The notes under the pieces were generated by a model. That model saw only the letters and a program-made list of their open reading frames with translations, ran no database searches and was not told the DNA's origin. The position numbers and the translations under genes were made by a program. This document shows positions 1 to 5,182 of a stretch of 5,182 nt of DNA, piece by piece; positions within the stretch are counted from its first letter, which is position 1; every line of letters starts with the position of its first letter. The DNA comes from a bacterium (lineage in GTDB: Bacteria; Cyanobacteriota; Vampirovibrionia; Obscuribacterales; Obscuribacteraceae): assembly GCA_030431355.1 (NCBI GenBank), contig JAUIJG010000380.1, forward strand, positions 1 to 5,182, given 5' to 3'.

Positions 1-132
1 ATTGGTCTGCTCAAAGGCTTTCTGCGTGGTGCCGTCGGTTCGCGAAATATGTGCCAGTGCCGGATAGATCACCCGTTCCAGGGGGGCGATGGCTTGATTT
101 GTGAACAGCGATACCAGGCGAAAGCCAGTATC
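1..132 (-). other. Open, coding-like frame possibly continuing the phosphatase-like gene
   Basis: In a frame displaced by one base from the phosphatase-like start, 44 codons are open to the left edge. They read DTGFRLVSLF, then TNQAIAPLERVIYPALAH and ISRTDGTTQKAFEQTN. Residue content is balanced and protein-like, in contrast to the His/Arg/Ser-rich overlapping frame. No ATG, GTG or TTG precedes it in frame within the overlapped region down to about position 190; the first in-frame candidate inside is a GTG within ERVIYP. One extra base near 133-136, or slippage at the six-base G run at 81-86, would join it to the upstream frame. I do not recognise the sequence, and it contains no HCx5R motif. 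Confidence 0.4.
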
Positions 133-343
133 TAAGCGGATAGCTATGGTAGCGCATCCCGGTCTCTTCCACCCATTGTCTCTCCCTTTCCACCAGCTTT
201 AGCCGGGAGCGAAGATTGACTATGGTCTTGATCCCGGCTTTCTCAAGTTCGCCAATCTGCTCCATGGGAGGCTGGCCTCCCCGGTAGAGGCTCCTGGACA
301 CACTGTGAAAGTTCGGAATTTTTTTTCTGAATTTATCTTCCAT
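11..343 (-). CDS. N-terminal part of a tyrosine/dual-specificity phosphatase-like protein; reading frame doubtful near its end
   Basis: From the ATG at 343 the first 70 residues look like the start of a small DSP/PTP-type phosphatase: NFHSVSRSLYRGGQPP (11-26), then EKAGIKTIVNLRSR (34-47), and ETGMRYHSYPL (60-70). The F..VS..LYRGGQP....L...GIKT(I/V)VNLR pattern is characteristic of that family, which hydrolyses phosphate monoesters with an HCx5R cysteine loop. That loop normally comes about 70-80 residues after the YRGGQP motif and is not visible. The same frame continues to a TGA at 11-13 (110 residues total), but residues after about 70 are rich in His, Arg, Ser and Gly, unlike the upstream part and like out-of-frame translation. 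A frame change or a gene break is therefore likely. The start lies 8 bases after the permease stop and has no clear Shine-Dalgarno, so translation probably depends on coupling. It could instead be a catalytically dead or truncated homologue. Family call is good; integrity is uncertain. Confidence 0.65.
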   Translation of the reverse strand: MEDKFRKKIPNFHSVSRSLYRGGQPPMEQIGELEKAGIKTIVNLRSRLKLVERERQWVEETGMRYHSYPLRYWLSPGIAVHKSSHRPPGTGDLSGTGTYFANRRHHAESL

Positions 344-351
344 GGCAGAGT

Positions 352-1572
352 TCAGGTCAGCTGTTTTCTGAAGCGGAGAGAGCTTATCACCATGACTACA
401 AGGAAGGAGATGAATAGCGAAGTGATCTCCATTGAGAGGGCTTCTGTTCCGGTACCTTTCAGGATAACACTTCGAACAATTGTCGTGTAATAGCGAAGAG
501 GATCGAATACGGCAAGGGTTTGCAGTGCCCGGGGCATGGTGTCGAAGGGCACCACCGAGCCGGAGAGCAATATCAACGGAATGTTGAAGAAGAAGGAGGC
601 AAGCTGGGCCTGGCGATGACTTGTGCAGAGGGTGCCCAGGAGAATTCCTATGCCTATTCCGGTGAGTGCGTAAATGGCGCTTGCGCCCATCAAGAGCAAG
701 ATGCTCCCTCGCACAGGCATTCCGAAAAATGCCATGGAGCATCCCAGGGCGACTACCACATCCAGCATTAGAAAGGCAAACAAGGGCATGATCTTAGCCA
801 CCATGAGCTGCCAGGTTGTGGTCGGAGTCATAAGGAGTTGTTCTATGGTGCCGCTTTCTCTTTCTTTCAAGACTGCCGCAGATGCTACTAGAGTTGCCAC
901 CAGGGTGAGACAAGCGCCAAGTACGCCGGGGACAAAATACCAGCTGCCTTTCTGTTCCGGGTTGTAGAGCATCTCAACACTTGGGATTATGCGCTCTCTG
1001 TCGAGTTTCTCCAGGTTGCTCCCGTCAAGCTCTTTTAGCTTTTCAATCTTTTCTATGGAGGCTGTTGAGACCGAAGAGCTCTCCACCTTTATGCCTCTGC
1101 CTTCCGGTTTGAAGTTGTCCACGGTGCGTTTGACGTAGTTCTCCGCTATTCCGGCGGTATAGGCTCGGCTGCCGTCCACAAGCACCTCTATCTTGCTCTC
1201 TTTGCCTTCCAGAATTTTTTCGGCGAAATCAGGGCTTATAACTATACCCACGTCGGTGCTGGAGTTCCCCTCTTTCATAGACTGCAGAAGAGCCTCTCTC
1301 GTCTCCAGATAATTTGGCTCGGTGAATACGGTGGTGTCGATCAGTTTGGTTATAAGAGAGCGGGACAGGGCAGTGGAGGAGTTATCCACCACCGACAGGT
1401 TGAGATCATTTACCCGGGGATCCAGGGCGGCGCAAAGTATAAGTAGCTGTACCACCGGCGGTATCAGAATTAGGAATACAAGATATTTGTTTCTAATCAG
1501 CTCAAGCACCTCTTTTTTGGTAAGTGCCAACAACTTGTCCGGTTTAAATAGTTCTTGCAGTTTCTCTTTCAT
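352..1572 (-). CDS. ybhR: ABC-2 type transporter permease, YbhR-like subunit
   Basis: This 406-residue inner-membrane protein is the second pore subunit. TM1 is at about 31-49 (LVFLILIPPVVQLLIL), followed by a large extracytoplasmic domain (about 50-208) and five hydrophobic segments at about 211-235, 256-283, 289-314, 320-342 and 378-397. Several segments align with E. coli YbhR as I recall it: LVDGSRAYTAGIAENYV, YNPEQKGSWYFVPG before TM2, and the coupling motif KERESGTIEQLLMTPTTTWQ. LLSGSVVPFDTMP (335-347) and FDPLRYYTTIVR (356-367) are typical ABC-2 elements. YbhR is about 368 residues. Most of the extra length here lies between YVKRTVDNF (about 147-154) and YNPE (203-206), a polar, probably helical stretch. 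Start is the ATG at 1572, 6 bases after a Shine-Dalgarno that overlaps the previous stop. Confidence 0.92.
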   Translation of the reverse strand: MKEKLQELFKPDKLLALTKKEVLELIRNKYLVFLILIPPVVQLLILCAALDPRVNDLNLSVVDNSSTALSRSLITKLIDTTVFTEPNYLETREALLQSMKEGNSSTDVGIVISPDFAEKILEGKESKIEVLVDGSRAYTAGIAENYVKRTVDNFKPEGRGIKVESSSVSTASIEKIEKLKELDGSNLEKLDRERIIPSVEMLYNPEQKGSWYFVPGVLGACLTLVATLVASAAVLKERESGTIEQLLMTPTTTWQLMVAKIMPLFAFLMLDVVVALGCSMAFFGMPVRGSILLLMGASAIYALTGIGIGILLGTLCTSHRQAQLASFFFNIPLILLSGSVVPFDTMPRALQTLAVFDPLRYYTTIVRSVILKGTGTEALSMEITSLFISFLVVMVISSLRFRKQLT

Positions 1573-1578
1573 ATAACG

Positions 1579-1584
1579 CTCCTA
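1579..1584 (-). promoter_or_regulatory. Shine-Dalgarno overlapping the YbhS-like stop codon
   Basis: The coding strand reads TAGGAG, where TAG is the stop of the upstream permease and GGAG is the ribosome-binding core. It lies 6 bases before the ATG at 1572. A terminating ribosome would sit directly over the next initiation site, favouring coupled synthesis of the two permease subunits in similar amounts. Confidence 0.65.
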
Positions 1585-2706
1585 TTTCGATCTCGTCAAA
1601 AACAGCTTCTGGGACTGGTTGATACACAGATATCCGAAAGCGAGGATGAAAAGTAAGAGTGCCAGGGGATGTATCCAGGTTCCTGCAATGCCGGCTCCAC
1701 GAATAAGAATGTCCCTGGCCAGCTCGATGTAGTATCGAGCGGGCACCAGATTGGTGAGTAGGGAGAGGGGGTATGGAATGTTTTCTATGGGGTAGACAAA
1801 TCCGGAAAGAAGCAGACAGGGAAAGAACCCGAGGGTGGACGTTGCCTGGACGGCGGTGGTCTGGGAGCTGGCAAAAAGACCGAGCATCAGACCAAAGAGT
1901 ACCGAGACCACCACATAAAGCATGGTTCCGGCCAGGAAAATCGGAGAAAGCAAATTTGATCCGATGCCGAAGACCATGGCACCGCATAGAAAGATCAATG
2001 CCGCCATGGTGAAGCCGATACATCCATAGACAATCAGTTTGCCTAGTACATAGTCCATGGGGTTTGGTCTGGAGCTGAGCACCCTGGTTATGGTGCCATG
2101 CTCCTTTTCCCGGGCGGCGCATACTGTGGCGATGAGAGCAGGAAACATCCACAGGATGACACCATAGGCACCAGGCAGAATAAACTTCGACTCTTCCCGG
2201 TCTTTATTGAAGAGCATTCGACTCTCCACTGCCATACGAGCCGGTTCCACCCGGGTCTCTACTTTCTGGCGCAGTCTCTCATTAGCCTTGTCATTAATTG
2301 TCTCCACCGCATTGAACATTATCTGGGCATTGGATATGTCGGTGCCGTCTATCAGCACCCTGTACTTAGCGTCTCCACCTCCGTATACATCCCTGGTGAA
2401 ACCTTTAGGAAAGGATAGGGCCATCCTCGCTTTATTTTCGAGGAGGGCTTTGCCGGGAGTATCCCCTCCGTCTACTACTACTTTGCTGAAGAGTCCGCTA
2501 TCTTCGTATCCGGCTATCAACTCTCTGGTCAGGGCGGTGTTGTCGTGGTCTTCCACCACCATCTTGATATTGTTTGACTCTAATCTGATACCGTAGCCAA
2601 AGAGGATCAAAGAGAATATCGGAAGCAGGAGTGCCAGGGAGAGGCTTAGTTTATCCCTGGAGAACTCAAGCCATTCTTTTTTTATCTGGGTCTTTAAGGC
2701 TCTCAT
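1582..2706 (-). CDS. ybhS: ABC-2 type transporter permease, YbhS-like subunit
   Basis: This 374-residue inner-membrane protein is one half of the predicted exporter pore. By eye it has TM1 at about 21-40, an extracytoplasmic domain at 41-175, and five more hydrophobic segments at about 177-197, 222-246, 253-280, 287-306 and 345-363. The FGYGI stretch (36-40) and following LESNNIK match the end of TM1 in E. coli YbhS as I recall it (FGYGINLDS). The extracytoplasmic part has the usual VLIDGTDISNAQ element. After TM2 comes the ABC-2 coupling motif REKEHGTITRVLSSRP (199-214), then SGFVYPIENIP (301-311) and VPARYYIE (321-328), hallmarks of drug/lipid-type ABC-2 permeases. Length agrees with YbhS (about 377). 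The ATG lies 3 bases after the ATPase TAG and in the same frame. It most likely pairs with the permease encoded next; the substrate cannot be read from sequence. Confidence 0.92.
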   Translation of the reverse strand: MRALKTQIKKEWLEFSRDKLSLSLALLLPIFSLILFGYGIRLESNNIKMVVEDHDNTALTRELIAGYEDSGLFSKVVVDGGDTPGKALLENKARMALSFPKGFTRDVYGGGDAKYRVLIDGTDISNAQIMFNAVETINDKANERLRQKVETRVEPARMAVESRMLFNKDREESKFILPGAYGVILWMFPALIATVCAAREKEHGTITRVLSSRPNPMDYVLGKLIVYGCIGFTMAALIFLCGAMVFGIGSNLLSPIFLAGTMLYVVVSVLFGLMLGLFASSQTTAVQATSTLGFFPCLLLSGFVYPIENIPYPLSLLTNLVPARYYIELARDILIRGAGIAGTWIHPLALLLFILAFGYLCINQSQKLFLTRSK

Positions 2707-2709
2707 CTT

Positions 2710-4524
2710 CTAACTTCCTTTCACTTTTCTTGTATGCACTATGAAGGCATCATCCAGGGTGGCTTCTCTCTCCAATAATTCGAGACTACCAAGATCTCCA
2801 ATTATCTTTTTAATTTCTTCGTTGAATTGCGACTTGAATTCAAGCTGTTCTTCATGTACCAGAAGAAGCTTTCCTCTCTCTCTCTGGATACTGATTATGG
2901 TGCCTGGCTTTCTTTGCAGCCTCTCTTCCAGGATTTCAATCTTATCCTGATTTCCGGCAACGCATGAGACATAGTCTTTTACCGATGCTCTTATTTCGCC
3001 AGGACTGCCGCTTACTTTCATGGTGCCTGCGCTCATCAGGGCAAGTCTATCGCAACGTCTGGCTTCATCCATATAATGGGTGGTTACCAGTATCGCTTTC
3101 CCGGATTTTTTCAGTTCTTCTGTCAGGTTCCATAGCTGTTCTCTGGCCAGGGGGTCCACTCCGGCGGTGGGTTCGTCAAGAAAAATCACCTCCGGGTCGT
3201 GCATTATCGATGCGGCAAAGGAGACTCTTTGCTTCCAGCCGGGAGGGAGTTGACCGACTTTTTTGTCGAGAATATCTTCCAGTCCGCAAGCTTCAACCAC
3301 CCAGTTTATTTGTCTACCTTTCATGGAGGACGGGATCTCATATACGGTGGCGTAGAAGTCCAGGTTCTCTTTCACTTTCAACCGGTCGTAGAGGGTCACT
3401 TTCTGACTCATGTAGCCGATTCTTTTACGAAGTTCCAGGCTCCTTCTTTTGCCTGCGTCTTTTCCGGCTATGGAGATACTGCCTTCGGTGGGCTTGATCA
3501 AGCCACAGATCATTTTGACCGAGGTGGTTTTGCCGGCGCCGTTTGCTCCCAACAGTCCGAATACCTCTCCATAGCCGATCTCAAGATTGAGTCCCGTGAC
3601 AGCTTCAAAGTCTCCGAACTTCTTTTTGAGATCTTTTGTCCGTATCGCCACGTCCTGGCGACCGCGCCGACCAATATCATTAAATGAGGGAAATTCTTTT
3701 GGAGTGAGCTTCTTCTCGCCTTCCTGCTCCAGGCGCATTCTAAATAGCTCCGAGAGATCTGTTGTGGCAGTGGTATCAGGCGCATCGGATTCGTCTCCAG
3801 GGGCTACAGAGGCTTTTCCGACAAGATCTTCCGGGCTGCCGGTCATAAGCTCTTTTCCCCGGTGGATGAAGACCAGCCGGTCAAGTAGACTGGCTTCTTC
3901 CAGATTCGGTGTTGCGACCAGTACCGCAACTCCTTCTCTTGCTATCGATCTGAGATGCCACCACATCTCTCGCCTGGCTCTCGGGTCCAGACCTGTTGTC
4001 GGTTCATCCAGAATCACAAGCTTTGGTTTGTTTATGAGAGCCAGGCAGAGCGCAAGCTTCTGTTTCATGCCGCCGGATAGTTTGCCCGCCGGTCTGCGTC
4101 TAAAAGAGCTGAGGGTGAATTCTCTTAGAAGATGTTCTTTTCTAGATTTGAGATCCTGGGGTGCCACCAGATTCAAACCGGCCTGGTAGTCGATGTTTTC
4201 TTCCACTGTAAGATCTTCAAACAGGGCTAAGTTCTGGGGGACATAGCCGACCTGGTCTCTTACGGAAAGCGCGCCGGCACCAAGAATTTTTACGGAGCCG
4301 GAATCTTCCAGTAGCACTCCTGCCGCGATTGCAAGAAGGGTCGATTTGCCGGCGCCGTCAGGACCGATCACCCCATGCAGTTCACCGGGTCTGACCGTAA
4401 GCGACACTCCATCGAGAGCGTTCTCTTCAGTAAATGATTTTGAAATGTTCTCGAACACAAGAACGACTGCCTGCGACTCAACGTGCGAAGCTGTCAGTGA
4501 TTTCTCTCTTGTGGACTCCATCAC
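2710..4524 (-). CDS. ybhF: ABC exporter ATPase with two fused nucleotide-binding domains (YbhF/RbbA type)
   Basis: This 604-residue cytoplasmic ATPase carries both nucleotide-binding domains of an ABC-2 exporter in one chain and should power the two permeases downstream. NBD1 (about 22-232) has Walker A GPDGAGKST at 54-62, Q-loop Q97, signature LSGGM at 149-153 and Walker B LVILDE at 169-174. Its H-loop position is Pro206 (ATPNLEEA) instead of His. A polar linker (about 236-293) follows. NBD2 (about 294-512) has Walker A GANGAGKTT at 326-334, Q-loop Q374, an altered signature LPPGW at 426-430, Walker B VIFLDE at 446-451 and H-loop His483 (TTHYMDEA). The C-terminal stretch ends in ATLDDAFI, like the tail of many drug-export ATPases. 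E. coli YbhF, as I recall, is 578 residues with the same two deviations (STSYLDEA, LPLGF). Start is GTG at 4524 or ATG at 4521; both overlap the adaptor stop. The symbol rests on architecture, motifs and gene order; RbbA/YhiH-type paralogues are the alternative. Confidence 0.92.
   Translation of the reverse strand: MMESTREKSLTASHVESQAVVLVFENISKSFTEENALDGVSLTVRPGELHGVIGPDGAGKSTLLAIAAGVLLEDSGSVKILGAGALSVRDQVGYVPQNLALFEDLTVEENIDYQAGLNLVAPQDLKSRKEHLLREFTLSSFRRRPAGKLSGGMKQKLALCLALINKPKLVILDEPTTGLDPRARREMWWHLRSIAREGVAVLVATPNLEEASLLDRLVFIHRGKELMTGSPEDLVGKASVAPGDESDAPDTTATTDLSELFRMRLEQEGEKKLTPKEFPSFNDIGRRGRQDVAIRTKDLKKKFGDFEAVTGLNLEIGYGEVFGLLGANGAGKTTSVKMICGLIKPTEGSISIAGKDAGKRRSLELRKRIGYMSQKVTLYDRLKVKENLDFYATVYEIPSSMKGRQINWVVEACGLEDILDKKVGQLPPGWKQRVSFAASIMHDPEVIFLDEPTAGVDPLAREQLWNLTEELKKSGKAILVTTHYMDEARRCDRLALMSAGTMKVSGSPGEIRASVKDYVSCVAGNQDKIEILEERLQRKPGTIISIQRERGKLLLVHEEQLEFKSQFNEEIKKIIGDLGSLELLEREATLDDAFIVHTRKVKGS
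2714..2721 (-). promoter_or_regulatory. Shine-Dalgarno of the YbhS-like permease gene
   Basis: The coding strand reads AAAGGAAG within the last codons of the ATPase gene. The AGGA core lies 9 bases before the ATG at 2706. This supports that ATG as the start even though only 3 bases separate it from the ATPase TAG. Confidence 0.55.
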
Positions 4525-5182
4525 CTACTCTCCTCCTTTTCCTGCCGAGCTTCCGGGCTGCTATTAAGGTCGATACTTACCTGACCTCTCATGCCGGGAG
4601 TGAGCTTTGATTTGTCTCCTTCTATATCAAGTTCGACCGGGAATTCTTTCTTGCCTGCTGCCGCTTCGTCGCTCTCCGGCGTAAAAGAAGGTTTGTCTGC
4701 CATCACTTTGAGTGCCACCTTCATAGGTTGTTTGGGGATCTCATCGAGGAAAAGTTCTCCTTTACCTGATTTGAGGAGTTTGTCTCTGTCCCCGGCTTTT
4801 ACCCGGGTTCTGAAGAATTTGCTTCCTGTCTCAGCCACCGCAACCAGTATCTGACCGGGCTCTGCTTCATCTCCTGCATTGGCGCTCACAATGGCGATTG
4901 TCCCTTTTACAGGGCTTTCTAGGGTAAACAGCTCAACAGCCTCGTTTCCCTGCGCAAGGCGATTATTGATGTATTCATTTTTTTTCTGGGCGATTACTAG
5001 CTTTTTCTTGGCCGCGATATATTTTTGGCGAAGCTCTCTTTCTTTTCTAGCTCTTCCTTTTTTGGTGGAGAAGACTTTCGCGAAGAATCCTTTAGATTTT
5101 TTCTTCTGTTTCTCTACCTCCGCTTCCACCCTGGCGAAGTTCTTCCTGGCCTGGTTAAGTGACTGTCTTGAGTCGGATAGTT
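4521..5182 (-). CDS. HlyD-family periplasmic adaptor (membrane fusion protein), 5' end missing
   Basis: This is the periplasmic adaptor subunit expected to link the inner-membrane ABC exporter encoded downstream to an outer-membrane channel. The frame is open to the right edge, so the N-terminus (membrane anchor and first hairpin helix) lies outside; 219 residues are visible. A GTG at 5129 is probably an internal Val, because coding sequence continues upstream of it. Visible residues 1-85 are highly charged and helical, consistent with the alpha-hairpin. Residues 86-117 (SPVKGTI, then AGDEAEPGQILVAVAE) resemble the lipoyl/biotinyl-like half-motif. Residues 118-205 fit the beta-barrel and membrane-proximal region, ending with LTPGMRGQVSIDL, a typical HlyD/AcrA-like strand. 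The tail (206-219) is polar, and its EKEE codons form the Shine-Dalgarno of the next gene. The stop TGA overlaps the ATPase start. Residues 24-46 are unusually basic. Family assignment is firm; the substrate is unknown. By position it corresponds to YbhG, but the visible part does not prove orthology. Confidence 0.9.
   Translation of the reverse strand, partial: LSDSRQSLNQARKNFARVEAEVEKQKKKSKGFFAKVFSTKKGRARKERELRQKYIAAKKKLVIAQKKNEYINNRLAQGNEAVELFTLESPVKGTIAIVSANAGDEAEPGQILVAVAETGSKFFRTRVKAGDRDKLLKSGKGELFLDEIPKQPMKVALKVMADKPSFTPESDEAAAGKKEFPVELDIEGDKSKLTPGMRGQVSIDLNSSPEARQEKEESR
4531..4538 (-). promoter_or_regulatory. Shine-Dalgarno of the ATPase gene, inside the adaptor's last codons
   Basis: On the coding strand this reads AAGGAGGA, a near-perfect anti-Shine-Dalgarno match. 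It sits inside codons for the adaptor's C-terminal Glu/Lys tail. The GGAGG core lies 7 bases before the GTG at 4524 and 10 bases before the ATG at 4521, so spacing slightly favours GTG while codon identity favours ATG. The adaptor stop TGA (4523-4521) overlaps both candidates, which suggests translational coupling. Confidence 0.75.

Larger units (their letters stand above)
1..5182 (-). other. Single tightly packed exporter operon spanning the window
   Basis: All recognised genes run on the minus strand with overlaps or gaps of 3 to 9 bases: adaptor/ATPase overlap GTGATG, ATPase/permease 3 bases, permease/permease 9 bases, permease/phosphatase-like 8 bases. No room exists for internal promoters or terminators between genes, so one transcript starting right of the window is the likely arrangement. 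The order corresponds to E. coli ybhG-F-S-R. The regulator (a TetR-type gene in E. coli) and promoter would lie beyond the right edge. Confidence 0.8.

Noticed and set aside
1..135. Plus-strand frame open from the left edge to a TAA at 133-135, possibly the end of a convergent gene
   Set aside because: The translation shows no recognisable motif and overlaps the minus-strand coding-like frame, which has the more protein-like composition. It cannot be fully excluded because the edge truncates it.
319..326. Run of eight T on the plus strand, as a possible terminator or slippage site
   Set aside because: No GC-rich hairpin precedes it, and on the coding strand it is simply the codons for the Lys-Lys-Ile stretch near the phosphatase-like N-terminus. 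A similar T8 at 4978-4985 is inside the adaptor's Lys-rich helix.
344..742. Upstream extension of the phosphatase-like frame into the permease gene
   Set aside because: The extension is His/Arg-rich shadow of the YbhR-like gene, and no good start lies between it and the ATG at 343 where the phosphatase similarity begins.
1544..2152. 202-codon minus-strand open frame overlapping the two permease genes
   Set aside because: It lies inside the YbhS-like gene in another frame, and its product is rich in His, Arg, Ser and Cys without any domain, as expected for out-of-frame translation.
2964..3497. Long plus-strand open frame opposite NBD2 of the ATPase
   Set aside because: It is antisense to a well-supported ATPase domain, and its product is Arg/Ser/Leu-rich with no recognisable motif. 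The same applies to the plus-strand frames at 3199-3687 and 3587-4189.
3529..4358. Identical 14-base stretch (tttgccggcgccgt) at 3529-3542 and 4345-4358
   Set aside because: Both copies encode the GAGK part of the Walker A motifs of the two NBDs; this is conserved coding sequence, not a mobile or regulatory repeat.
5127..5129. GTG at 5129 as the true start of the adaptor
   Set aside because: The frame stays open and helical in character to the window edge, and a start here would remove the membrane anchor and first hairpin helix that the family needs.

Overview
The window carries one continuous minus-strand gene cluster from edge to edge. No promoter, terminator, RNA gene, mobile element or CRISPR array was recognised, and no gap between genes exceeds 9 bases. 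In transcription order (right to left) it encodes: the C-terminal part of an HlyD-type periplasmic adaptor (truncated by the right edge); a fused two-domain ABC ATPase; two ABC-2 type permeases; and the start of a small tyrosine/dual-specificity phosphatase-like gene that runs into the left edge. Base composition is close to even GC/AT. A HlyD-type adaptor next to an ABC-2 exporter suggests a Gram-negative (diderm) bacterium, but the sequence does not let me name a lineage.

The order adaptor, double-NBD ATPase, permease, permease matches, as I remember it, the E. coli ybhG-ybhF-ybhS-ybhR exporter operon. The match goes beyond order. The ATPase has the degenerate NBD1 H-loop and LPxG-type NBD2 signature of the YbhF/RbbA family. 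The first permease has the YbhS-like FGYGI segment after TM1, and the second has the YbhR-like YNP segment before TM2. The simplest model is a heterodimeric ABC-2 pore (YbhS-like plus YbhR-like) driven by one fused ATPase chain and coupled to the adaptor for export of an unidentified substrate across the envelope.

The genes are very tightly packed. The adaptor stop overlaps the ATPase start (GTGATG), 3 bases separate ATPase and first permease, 9 bases separate the permeases, and 8 bases separate the second permease from the phosphatase-like gene. ATPase and both permeases share one reading frame, separated by single TAG codons.

The core is a known type of exporter, so I do not claim a new system. 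Points worth a second look are: both ABC motif defects falling in the same predicted ATP site; a basic, Phe-rich hairpin tip in the adaptor instead of the usual TolC-contacting tip; an extra polar segment in the YbhR-like permease; and the co-transcribed phosphatase-like gene, whose coding signal appears to change frame near the left edge before any HCx5R active site is reached.
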